This document shows positions 56,263-64,000 of a stretch of 64,000 bases of DNA, piece by piece. The stretch covers positions 1-64,000 of the forward strand of contig NZ_CAJTLL010000001.1 of the NCBI RefSeq assembly GCF_910577135.1, given 5' to 3'. The notes under the pieces are model-generated. The model searched no databases and was not told where the DNA came from. It worked only from the letters and a program-made list of their open reading frames with translations. Position 1 is the stretch's first letter; each line of letters opens with the position of its first letter. The position numbers and the translations under genes are program-made. Source of the DNA: an uncultured Helicobacter sp. Its GTDB lineage: Bacteria; Campylobacterota; Campylobacteria; Campylobacterales; Helicobacteraceae.

Positions 56263-56345
56263 GTCATTGCGAGAATGCGTAGCATTCGTGGCAATCCATT
56301 CTTTAGAATCTTGGATTGCTTCGTTACTTCGTGCCTCGCAATGAC
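56263..56345. repeat. 83-bp palindromic element inside mod (system 2)
   Basis: The ends are perfect inverted repeats, GTCATTGCGAG (56263-56273) and CTCGCAATGAC (56335-56345); inner arms GGCAATCCA / TGGATTGC also pair. On the mod strand it encodes SHCEARSNEAIQDSKEW and ATNATHSRNDKGG. This peptide style recurs in many unrelated bacterial proteins as the trace of a dispersed palindromic repeat. Confidence 0.8.
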
Positions 56346-56372
56346 TAACATTTAAGCTATGAGGCTTGTAAT

Positions 56373-56386
56373 CCCCCCCCCCCCCC
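56373..56386. repeat. 14-G tract (C14 on + strand) inside mod (system 2)
   Basis: Fourteen consecutive C on the + strand, read as G14 in the mod gene (SAGGGGDY). It lies between the recognition region and the SAM-binding motif. The length fits a phase-variable methyltransferase, although the gene now has other lesions. Confidence 0.9.
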
Positions 56387-57400
56387 GCAGAATCTAGGGC
56401 ATTATTGGCAGGATTTGGAGAGGTAGAGACTTCTAAGATCCGTTTAATAAGTTCAACTGGTTTAGGGCTATCAAAAATAGGTTCATTATCTATTGGGATT
56501 TGAAACATCTTTTTTAAGTTTTCAGAAGCTTCGTAAGCACTTCCTAAATTTTCAAAAATAGTTTTTGGCGTAACGGGTCTTTCCTCATTTAAAAATATTT
56601 TAATTTGTGGCACAGAATCTTGCTTCTTGCCGTAGTAGATTCTGTTGTCTTGGTCCAACTCGTCAAATTCATCTTTTGTGATTCTCCAAACTCTAGCATA
56701 TTTTTTACCACTTGGTGTTGTTACTTCATAATATTTTGCAGATTTTTTATTGCCTTTCATACTTATTGAACCAGCTTTAAATGCACCTCTTGGGTCATTA
56801 TCTAAGTTTTTATAATTTCCCTCAAAATTTGGCAACTCCATATATTTCTTTGTTAAGAATTCACCCTGTGTTTTAGCATAACATAAAATATATTCGTGGT
56901 CTTTTCTAAAAGTTTTTGTTTGCTTCATCGTTCCTCCAGATGAAGCATTTTCCTCTATTTTTCGCCACATTAAACACGCTACAAAATTCTCCTCCCCGAA
57001 AATTTCATCACAGAGTAATTTTAAATTTGCTTGTTCGTTATCATCAATGCTAATGAAAATCACGCCATCATCTTTGAGTAAATCTCTTGCGAGTTTGAGG
57101 CGAGGCAGCATAAAGCTAAGCCACCCGCTATGAGAGCGACTGCTTGTAATGGATTTAAAAACTTTAATGTTTGAGATTCTATTGCCTCTCCATTTTCGTT
57201 GATTTCTAATAGTCCTACTTCTTTTAGAATCTCTTTATAATCTGCCCTGAAATCATCGGGGTAGATAAAGTCATCTTTCCCTGTGTTATAGGGCGGGTCG
57301 ATATAAATCATTTTGATTTTTTGGCTATACGCGGATTTTAAGATTTTGAGTGCGTCTAAATTATCGCCTATGATAATGCTGTTTTGGGCGAGATTGCTTT

Positions 57401-57470
57401 TGTCATTTTGAGTGAGATGGGAAGTCTCTTTTTGAGATTCTTCAGTCGCTTTCGCTTCTTCAGAATGACA
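57401..57470. repeat. 70-bp element with TGTCATT/AATGACA ends in mod (system 2)
   Basis: It starts TGTCATTTTGAGTGAGA and ends CTTCAGAATGACA, so its termini are inverted. On the mod strand it encodes CHSEEAKATEESQ and HLTQND, again a peptide style seen as repeat-derived inserts in many proteins. Confidence 0.6.
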
Positions 57471-57490
57471 AGGTGTTTCTTTCACTTCTT

Positions 57491-57586
57491 TAGAATGATA
57501 AAAGTTAATGTCGCTAGAATCGCAAGAGTTAGTATTGTCAGAATGACAAGCATTAGTATTGCTAGAATCATAAAATGTTTCTTTAT
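57491..57586. repeat. Degenerate 24-bp tandem repeat (4 units) in mod (system 2)
   Basis: Four 24-base units start at 57491, 57515, 57539 and 57563, each beginning (t/c)AGAAT and sharing a GTTA/TTAGTATT core. On the mod strand they encode 8-residue units YDSSNTNA, CHSDNTNS, CDSSDINF and a diverged fourth. Copy-number change would not shift the frame. Confidence 0.7.
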
Positions 57587-57849
57587 GTTTTAGCTCCTTT
57601 TGGCAAGGGGTATTATACAAAGCATTTGCTAAGCCCTTACCCGTGAACGTTAGCTCATAGCCTTGCATATTGGCTAGATTCTCATCTATACCCAAAAGAT
57701 AGCTTAAGGCTTTCAAATCAATGTGATTTTCTTTTAATACTTCTTTGGCATTATGCTGTAAAAATGCTTTGAATTGCTCCTTAAAATGCTCTTTAGAATC
57801 CGTGCTATCGATGATATTTATGCCTTGTGCTTGAAGTGCGGATTTGTCA

Positions 57850-60724
57850 TTATGATTTAGCATTTTCTCTCCTTTGCAGTGCTTCTTTTAGGACTTCTAA
57901 AAGTGCTTGTTTGTTGATTCTAGTTTCAAATATAATTTGTATATTACTCTCTTTTAATTCTTGCTGAAGTTTGTCAAAAAAGACTTTTGCATAATCGATT
58001 TTTTGCTGCTCTTTTTTGGGTATATCGCTATATGTATCATAGCCCTTACTCTCGCAAATAAAAAAGATTTTTTTACCATTGCTATTTTCTAAAAAATAGG
58101 CAAAATCTGGCTCATAGTTTTTATATGGTGTGGGAATGCTAAGCTTGGGAAGTTTGGCAAAGACTTTGAGGGTTGAATGCTCTAGCTTTGTATGACGTTC
58201 TTCTATAATAGCTTTTTCTATATTGGAATCACAGATAATATCTTCATAGAGATAATTATCGGGCGTTTGTCCTTGCTCTCTATAATGTCCTAGCTTTTGC
58301 ATATCTATGGAATCTTTTATATTGCCATTTTTATCAATGAGGCTATAATAATTTGATGAAAAAATATTGCAAGAAAAGTCATAATCTATGCTTTGGAGAA
58401 GATTTGTATGAATGCTCTCTTTTATGCAGGTTTTGAGGCTTTCAAAAGCTTTAAAAGGGGAATTGTAGAAATATGTTTTATCAAGCTTATTATACACTTG
58501 GATTAAGAAAGATAAGGGTAGCTGTGTCTCTTTAACAAAGTCTAATAGTCGATTGTGTATGTCTTTGGTTATTTCTGCTTCATAAGAGATGTCTTCTAGT
58601 GTCTTGGTTTGCAATGTTTGTATCGTGTTTGTTTGGGTGTTAAACATCTTTTTTTCATAAATGATATGCTCTTTTGCTATCTTGTTTGCCCTAAAGGCAT
58701 TGGCTATATCATCAATGAGTTGTTTGTGCTGGATATTTTTATAGACAATCTTTGCCTTTTTATTGACTAAATCCCATAGCTCTTTAAAATCTTTGGCTAA
58801 ATCTTGCTTTATTTTTACTTTTTTAGAGGGGAGAGAGGCATTAATAATTTGCTTATGTTTATTCTCTGTGGCTTTGAGGGCGTTTAAAATCTCTGTAAAT
58901 TTAATGCCTAAAAGCTCTTTACATCGCTCATCATTACGCAAAAACTCATCAAGCGGCTTTAGAATCGTGTAATTATTCTGTGTCTCATTAAATGCTATCA
59001 TCTTTTCATCTTCAAGACGTATTAAAATGCGTGAGGCTTGGCTTTTATTAAGACCAAATTTTGCGAAAAACTCCTTCTATGTTTTCATTATTGCATTCAA
59101 AGCTTAAATCATTGACTTCTTTTTGCAATGTGTCTATAAAGCCAGATTCTCTAGCACTGACTACAATATCAAGGTAATTTATATCATAAAAGGCATTATC
59201 ATCATAATTAAAATATCTATGTGTGATTCTTTTGCCTGTGCTATTTACGCATAGTCTCAAGCCTCGCCCTACTTGCTGATGAATGCTTGTCTCTTTATCT
59301 GTGGAGGCTAATTTCACAAGAGTAAAAACATTAGGATTATCCCAGCCCTCCTGCAATGCCCAAACACTAAAGATAAATCTCAAAGAAGTATCAAAGGATA
59401 ATAGCTTCTCTTTATCTTTTAGAATCAATGCTATATCGGCGGCTTCTTGGTTGTCCTGATTTTTGCTGTCTTTGGAAGAAAGTTTTGCATCGCCGCTAAA
59501 ATAGCCTTGATGAACGCGTAAATTGCCACTTTCATCAAAATCTTTTGTTAGATATTCTCTATAAGATTTGGGTAAATCCTGCTTTAGAATCTCTTTTCTT
59601 TTTGCTTTGTATAATGCTTCAAATTCATCTTTGATAAATGCTTTATCACCTCGAAAATCTGCAATATTTGGGATAAAAAATAAGCTTAACGCTTTGATAT
59701 TTTTTTCAAAATGCAAATCAATAGCAATTTTTAGAATCCTAGAAATCTCTTCTTGACTTAGGGCATTTTCTTTTTCTATGATTTGCTTATTGCTTAAATA
59801 CACTTTATTAGATTCTATATTCATTATCTCTATGCCATTCAAGCCGATTTTACCACAGTCGTCGCCTTTTTTAAGGATAATCTCTTGCTCTATATCGCTA
59901 TTATTATAGATAAAAATTGCTCCTTTTTTATTAGCACTTTTAAGCCTTAAGCCCGTGGCTTTTGTGCTGGCATTATTAACCCTTATTTGCTTAACAAGAT
60001 ATTGTCTAAATGCACTCATAAAATCTAAACAATATGCCATATTACTCAATTCATCTGTCTTCTCTTTAGGAAAAGTCGCTCCAAAGCGGAAATATAAGCT
60101 TTTAAGCTTATTAAAGTTTTGCTTGAAAGCCTCGCCTTTTAGCAAATGCGGCTCATCAATAATGCTAATGGGATTAAGGGCGATAATATTTTCAAAAATG
60201 CTCTTGGTATTAAACAAGCCCTCATTTGCCCTATTTAAAATATTACTATCTTTATCAATCGCACTATTGGTTAAAACAAGGAGGCTTAGCTCATCTGTAT
60301 TTTTGATATATTGACTGATAATTGCACTTTGAGATTCTCGCCCTGTATAAAAATATGTTTTGATATGCTTTTAATATTGGATATAAAAATAATCTTTTGT
60401 AAGCTGTATATTTTGCTTGATAGATTCTAAAATCGCCTTGCGTGGGACAAAGAGAATGAATTTATTTTGCTGAAAACTTTTGTGAAGTTCAAAAATCAAA
60501 TTAAGATAAGTAAAAGTCTTGCCCGTGCCTGTCTCCATAAGAATATCGATATTTAAATTATCGCTTATATTTTTCTTAGACGGTAAATGAGACGAATTAG
60601 ACATATTATAAAACTCCTGCAAACATTGCTTGAGATTGCTATGAGTCTTAAAATCATAATGTACCAATATGCTTTTAATATTATCAATACAATGCTGCTG
60701 GTAGTCTTGCTTTTCAAAAATCAT
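57850..60724 (-). pseudogene. Type III restriction enzyme Res subunit (system 2), broken
   Basis: Three fragments make one Res of about 950 residues. The N-terminus (from 60724) has METGTGKT (Walker A). An in-frame TAA at 60371-60373 stops it, but the same frame continues through KTYFYTGRES to the SIIDEPHLL box and the QQVGRGLRL helicase motif VI. A frameshift near 59055-59065 (in an AAAATTT run) leads to the C-terminal nuclease domain, whose PD-ExK site looks intact: EPDFAYF...FFICESKG. The gene precedes mod, with a 14-base overlap; the usual type III order is mod then res. Confidence 0.85.
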
Positions 60725-60776
60725 TTTACCTCCATTATGTTAGAGTATTTGTATTAGGGTATCGCCTCTCAAAAAA

Positions 60777-62918
60777 TTATTTTCTCCCATCTTCTAAGAC
60801 TTTAGATTCTCCATTGGATTCTATTTCTAGCACGACATAAGGAAGCCCTTGCTTGTTTAGCTCTTGCATAAATGGATCAGGGTTGTTTTGCTCCATATTC
60901 CACACACCCGCACCTTGCGTTGCCTCTTTGGTAATTTTAGCGGAGTCTTCGCTCTCAATTTCGGTCATTACCGCTTTGGTAACTCCCTCATTTCGAGCTT
61001 GACAACCACTAAAATTCCTCAAAGACGCTGCCGCAATAGTATTTGATTTATCATCTAAAATCTTAGAATTTCTATCACTACTTGCCACTTCCACACAATT
61101 CTTATTGTTTCCATTTTGCAACTCTAGCGCATTATCAATTCCTTGATATTCCCCACCTTTTGGCATATCCTTGTTTGCCTCCAAACGCATTTGGATTTTA
61201 GAATCTGCAAATTCTAAGGTTGCAGATGAATTTTTGGGGTTGTGCGAGGTAAGCGAATGAGGCGTATTAGACATACTCCGCAATGAAGCGTCCGCTGCAC
61301 TCCCCAAAAAGTCGCTACAAACTGAATTTGCCCCAACTCCCCATTTACCTTCGCAAATGAGTTTCGCCCCAATCATCGCCGGCACGCCTGTGGTATAGCT
61401 CACACCCTGCGCATTCACTTCGGCGTAGCATTTCTCGTGTTCGCAAATATTATAAATATAGATTGTGCGCTCTTTGCCGTCTTTCAACCCTTTCATATAG
61501 CAGCCAATGTGTGTCTGCCCTTTAGTGCGAGAGGCTAGACTTGCAGGGTCGGGTAAAAGCGTCTTTAGCACTTCTATTGGCACAATCTTTTGCCCCTTAT
61601 GCTCCACCTCATCAACCCTCAAAAAGCCGATGTTTTCAAGGCATTTCATATGCGTGAGATAGCTCTCTCCAAAGGTCATAAAAAAGCGGATTTGCCTTAA
61701 GCCCTTAATGTTTCTTATTAAAGATTCTAGCTCCTCGTGGTAGAGGAGGTAAGAGTTTTTCACACCTACTTCTGGGTATTCCCACTCTTTCATCAATGCT
61801 AGGGGTGCGATGTCTCGCCACTGCCCCCCAAAGTAAGATTCCACCTTCAAATCCTGCGTATTGCTTTCTAATCTAAAATGCTTCTCCTCTCGCTCAAATT
61901 TGCGATAAATGCTATCTTGCTTTAAGTCAGGATTGAGGGCGAGGTCAGTAGGAGAGACAAGAGAATGTGTGGCTTCTATGGGCTTGTCTTTTTGCGAAAA
62001 ATCGCGGAGTTTGTCGCTCACTTCGTCAATAGACGTTTTAGTCTTATTTCCTTGTTCGCTTCTGCACAACCCCGATTTTTCATCAAAAATACTTCGCCCT
62101 TGCCGCGTTGTTAGATTCTGTGTGTTTATAGAATCCGCATGAGATTCTGCCCTACTTTCTTGCGTTCTAAGATTGGTGGTGGTGCTTTCGTAGCTTTTGG
62201 CACTTTTCAAGGGTGAGCTAGACATAGAGTCTGCGATATCCCTTGAAAATGTGCCAACATCTGCGGAATGATTGCCCCAAGCTGAATGCCCTGAATCTCT
62301 CACCCAATATCTTGCTTTTGAACTCACCTCCCTCAAATTAATCTCCGGATTAAAATTTGTCGCAAACGCATAGCCGTGGTCTCCTGCATTGCAATCAAGT
62401 ATATCAATGCTATGAATCTCATCAAAATAATGCTTCTGCGCATAGGCACAAAAGATATTAGTTACGCCCGGGTCAAAGCCACTGCCTAAAAGCGCGTAAA
62501 TCCCCGCTCTCTTGTAGCGGGTATCATACGCCCATTGCTCTTTGTATTCAAAATGTGCATTATCGGGGTGCTCATAGTTTGCAGTATCTAAATAATGCGT
62601 TTTTGTCCTTAAGCACGCTTCCATAATGGCTAAATCCTGATAGGGCAGAGCGACATTCACCACCAAATAGGGCTTGTATTTTTCTATCAATGCCACTAGA
62701 GTTTCTACGCTATCTGCATCAACAAAATCTACCTCGATTTCCCCCAAGCCCTTAGCCTTAATAGAATCCGCTATCGCCTGACATTTAGAAATCGTGCGTG
62801 AGGCTAAAATAATGCGTGAAAATACATCTCTATTCATCGCCATTTTATGGGCTACCACACCACCTACACCACCTGCCCCAATTTGTAGCACTACCTTGCC
62901 TACATTTCCTTTACCCAT
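60777..62918 (-). CDS. Carboxynorspermidine dehydrogenase-like protein with two large insertions
   Basis: The ATG at 62918 follows AAAGGAG and is preferred over the start at 62939; 713 residues. The core is a saccharopine-reductase-fold enzyme of polyamine synthesis: LQIGAGGVGGVVAHK at the start, SGFDPGVTNIFCAYA, SIDILDCNAGDHGYAFATNF, FFMTFGESYLTHMK, LLPDPASLASRTKG, SYTTGVPAMIGAKL and VWNMEQNNPDPFM all match the family. Relatives have about 400 residues. Here two hydrophilic blocks of about 158 and 144 residues interrupt it (61830-62303 and 60909-61340), after ARYW and after CEGKWG. Frame is open throughout, so the protein may still be made; whether it is active is unclear. Confidence 0.8.
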   Translation of the reverse strand: MGKGNVGKVVLQIGAGGVGGVVAHKMAMNRDVFSRIILASRTISKCQAIADSIKAKGLGEIEVDFVDADSVETLVALIEKYKPYLVVNVALPYQDLAIMEACLRTKTHYLDTANYEHPDNAHFEYKEQWAYDTRYKRAGIYALLGSGFDPGVTNIFCAYAQKHYFDEIHSIDILDCNAGDHGYAFATNFNPEINLREVSSKARYWVRDSGHSAWGNHSADVGTFSRDIADSMSSSPLKSAKSYESTTTNLRTQESRAESHADSINTQNLTTRQGRSIFDEKSGLCRSEQGNKTKTSIDEVSDKLRDFSQKDKPIEATHSLVSPTDLALNPDLKQDSIYRKFEREEKHFRLESNTQDLKVESYFGGQWRDIAPLALMKEWEYPEVGVKNSYLLYHEELESLIRNIKGLRQIRFFMTFGESYLTHMKCLENIGFLRVDEVEHKGQKIVPIEVLKTLLPDPASLASRTKGQTHIGCYMKGLKDGKERTIYIYNICEHEKCYAEVNAQGVSYTTGVPAMIGAKLICEGKWGVGANSVCSDFLGSAADASLRSMSNTPHSLTSHNPKNSSATLEFADSKIQMRLEANKDMPKGGEYQGIDNALELQNGNNKNCVEVASSDRNSKILDDKSNTIAAASLRNFSGCQARNEGVTKAVMTEIESEDSAKITKEATQGAGVWNMEQNNPDPFMQELNKQGLPYVVLEIESNGESKVLEDGRK
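60909..61340 (-). other. Second in-frame insertion in the polyamine dehydrogenase
   Basis: About 144 codons between CEGKWG and AGVWNMEQ, which are adjacent in usual family members. The encoded segment is polar, rich in S, N, D, E and K, without a recognisable domain. Boundaries are estimated from the family consensus and may be off by a few codons. Confidence 0.7.
61830..62303 (-). other. First in-frame insertion in the polyamine dehydrogenase
   Basis: About 158 codons between SKARYW and GGQWRDIAPL, which normally are neighbours. The encoded segment (for instance RSEQGNKTKTSIDEVSDKL) is polar and probably disordered. It contains a strong DNA inverted repeat at 62199-62255. The origin is likely repeat or mobile-element DNA, by inference. 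Confidence 0.7.
62199..62255. repeat. Inverted repeat inside the first insertion
   Basis: GGCACTTTTCAAGGG (62199-62213) and CCCTTGAAAATGTGCC (62240-62255) pair along their whole length apart from one extra base. The loop is 26 bases. Confidence 0.65.
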
Positions 62919-63058
62919 ACGCACTCCTTTAGTAACCATTCACATTATTGTAACATTTTATTCTATATCATCGCTGCATAATCCTTACACAAAAGGGGTA
63001 TTACGGATTCATAAATCAAATATGCTATGATTGAACATTTTATTTAAAAAGGCTGCTT

Positions 63059-64000
63059 ATGTTACTCTCCTGTGCTATTTCACAAGCTTTTGAGGGCTAT
63101 CTCACATTGCAAAATGCAATTACAAATGACTTTGAGCTAAGCGGTATCGCCCCTTTAGAATCTGCCTCATCTTCGCAAATAAGCTATATTGACCAAGATA
63201 AATATATCACTTCACTTGCAGATTCTAAGGCGGGGGCGGTGCTCATACGGCAAAATCTACTTGAAAAAATCCCTGCACATATACAGCCCTTAGTGGTAGA
63301 AAATCCTCATTTAGCTTTTGCACTGCTTTCAGCGCTATTTGCACAGCCCTGCTTCGCACTTGAGAGTTCTACACAAAATCAAATCGCAAAGAGTGTGCAA
63401 ATCGCCCCAAACGTACATATTGGAGAGAATGTGAGTATTGGTGAGGGCAGTGTGATTATGCCCGGGGTAGTGATTGGCGCGAATGTCCGCATTGGGGAAT
63501 CTTGCAAAATTTATCCAAATGTTGTTATCTACTGTGATAGTCTTATTGGCAATCGTGTGAATATCCACGCGGGGAGCGTGATAGGCTGTGATGGCTTTGG
63601 TTACGCGCATACAAATGATGGCAGACATATCAAAATCGAGCATAACGGACGTGTGGTGATAGAAGATGATGTGGAAATTGGGGCGAATAACACTATCGAT
63701 AGAGCTGTGTTTGGGGAAACACGCATTAAGCAAGGCGTAAAAATCGATAATCTCGTGCAAATCGGGCATAACTGCGTAGTGGGAGAACACAGCATTTTAG
63801 TTTCACAAGTGGGCTTGGCTGGCTCTACCACCACCGGACGCAATGTCGTTATGGGCGGACAAGCAGGGACAGGCGGACATATACATATCGGCGATTTCGT
63901 GCAAATAGCAGGACGTGGGGCCGTAGGTAAAAATCTCCCGCCACATACTAAATGGGGCGGACATCCGCTTATGGAGCTTGATGAGTGGATAAAATTCTTT
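63059..64000 (+). CDS. lpxD: UDP-3-O-acylglucosamine N-acyltransferase, cut by window edge
   Basis: The ATG at 63059 follows AAAAAGG; 314 codons are present and the stop lies beyond the window. The N-terminal uridine-binding domain (about 1-100) is followed by left-handed beta-helix hexapeptide repeats from ANVHIGENVSIGEGSVIMPG-like turns (about 115). VIGCDGFGYAHTNDG (about 178) and the catalytic-histidine segment DNLVQIGHNCVVGEHS (about 228-243) are intact, and GHPLMELDEW near the edge is the usual C-terminal region. It adds the N-linked acyl chain in lipid A synthesis. Confidence 0.94.
   Translation, partial: MLLSCAISQAFEGYLTLQNAITNDFELSGIAPLESASSSQISYIDQDKYITSLADSKAGAVLIRQNLLEKIPAHIQPLVVENPHLAFALLSALFAQPCFALESSTQNQIAKSVQIAPNVHIGENVSIGEGSVIMPGVVIGANVRIGESCKIYPNVVIYCDSLIGNRVNIHAGSVIGCDGFGYAHTNDGRHIKIEHNGRVVIEDDVEIGANNTIDRAVFGETRIKQGVKIDNLVQIGHNCVVGEHSILVSQVGLAGSTTTGRNVVMGGQAGTGGHIHIGDFVQIAGRGAVGKNLPPHTKWGGHPLMELDEWIKFF

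Larger units (their letters stand above)
55633..57863 (-). pseudogene. Type III DNA methyltransferase Mod subunit (system 2), broken
   Basis: The first fragment (57863 to about 57165) carries the catalytic DPPYNTGKDDFIY. A one-base frameshift near 57160-57185 is needed to continue into KSITSSRSHSGWLSFMLPRLK and on to the SAM motif, which here reads FFASSGTT instead of FAGSGTT. An in-frame TAA at 55855-55857 then interrupts the C-terminus, which continues unbroken in the same frame to 55633. The gene also holds a G14 tract, an 83-bp palindromic element and a 24-bp tandem repeat, all in frame. Mod order (DPPY before FxxSGTT) is beta class. It follows res with a 14-base overlap. Confidence 0.85.

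Noticed and set aside
55855..60373. The in-frame TAA codons as programmed read-through or recoding.
   Set aside because: No recoding context is visible and both genes also contain frameshifts, so ordinary decay is simpler.
60909..62303. The inserts in the polyamine dehydrogenase as inteins.
   Set aside because: There is no Cys/Ser start, no HN-Cys/Ser/Thr end and no splicing or homing-endonuclease motif, and two separate inserts would be needed.
1..64000. CRISPR arrays, tRNA, rRNA or complete insertion sequences.
   Set aside because: No regularly spaced direct repeats with unique spacers, no cloverleaf-like sequences and no transposase frames were seen.

Overview
The window is chromosomal DNA of a Helicobacter, most likely an enterohepatic species. 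Gene content and several gene orders match what is known of H. pylori: ferredoxin–ppx–waaC–lpxL; bamA–mqnC–YmxG-like M16 protein; hemH–thioredoxin-like–ccsBA; membrane protein–rsmE; putA–putP. No rRNA, tRNA, CRISPR array or intact insertion sequence was found. All calls come from reading the sequence; no database search was run.

Layout. 0.4–5.5 kb: lipid A/LPS core genes (lpxL, waaC), ppx, a ferredoxin, a degenerate TrpC-like protein and a small membrane zinc-ribbon protein, the last two diverging around a 12-G tract. 5.5–13.2 kb: a type III restriction-modification locus with an intact Mod, a decayed Res, and two extra genes between them (a RhuM-family protein and an unrecognised 307-residue protein). 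13.4–16.0 kb: a Gfo/Idh/MocA oxidoreductase and a ruined TonB-dependent receptor gene. 16.0–30.0 kb: M16 protein, mqnC, bamA, LolD-like ATPase, DedA protein, ABC-2 permease, glyS, a lytic transglycosylase-like protein, then an apparent operon flgG2–DNA methylase/specificity fusion–acetyltransferase–uppS. 30.3–39.4 kb: bioF-bioG-bioC, an iron/cobalamin-type ABC importer, and a peptidoglycan O-acetylation-like cluster (MBOAT plus two SGNH proteins, one with a 10-C tract in its reading frame). 39.5–48.1 kb: AsmA-like protein, ccsBA, thioredoxin-like protein, hemH (apparently starting at ATT), a membrane protein, rsmE, tyrA. 48.3–49.5 kb: an MFS exporter. 49.8–54.8 kb: putA-putP, whose base and word use look foreign. 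54.9–60.7 kb: a small hydrolase and a second type III R-M locus in res-mod order, both genes broken and the mod carrying a 14-G tract. 60.8–62.9 kb: a carboxynorspermidine dehydrogenase-like protein nearly doubled in size by two in-frame insertions. 63.1 kb to the edge: lpxD, cut by the window.

The most unusual theme is in-frame colonisation of genes by repeat-like DNA. The first mod carries a 123-bp GC-rich element with inverted-repeat ends, the second carries an 83-bp palindromic element and a 24-bp degenerate tandem repeat, and the polyamine dehydrogenase carries insertions of about 158 and 144 residues. A second theme is homopolymer tracts (G12, C10, C10, G14) at places where slippage would alter surface, regulatory or DNA-methylation functions. 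The best candidate for an undescribed system is the 307-residue protein plus RhuM pair set tightly inside the first type III locus.
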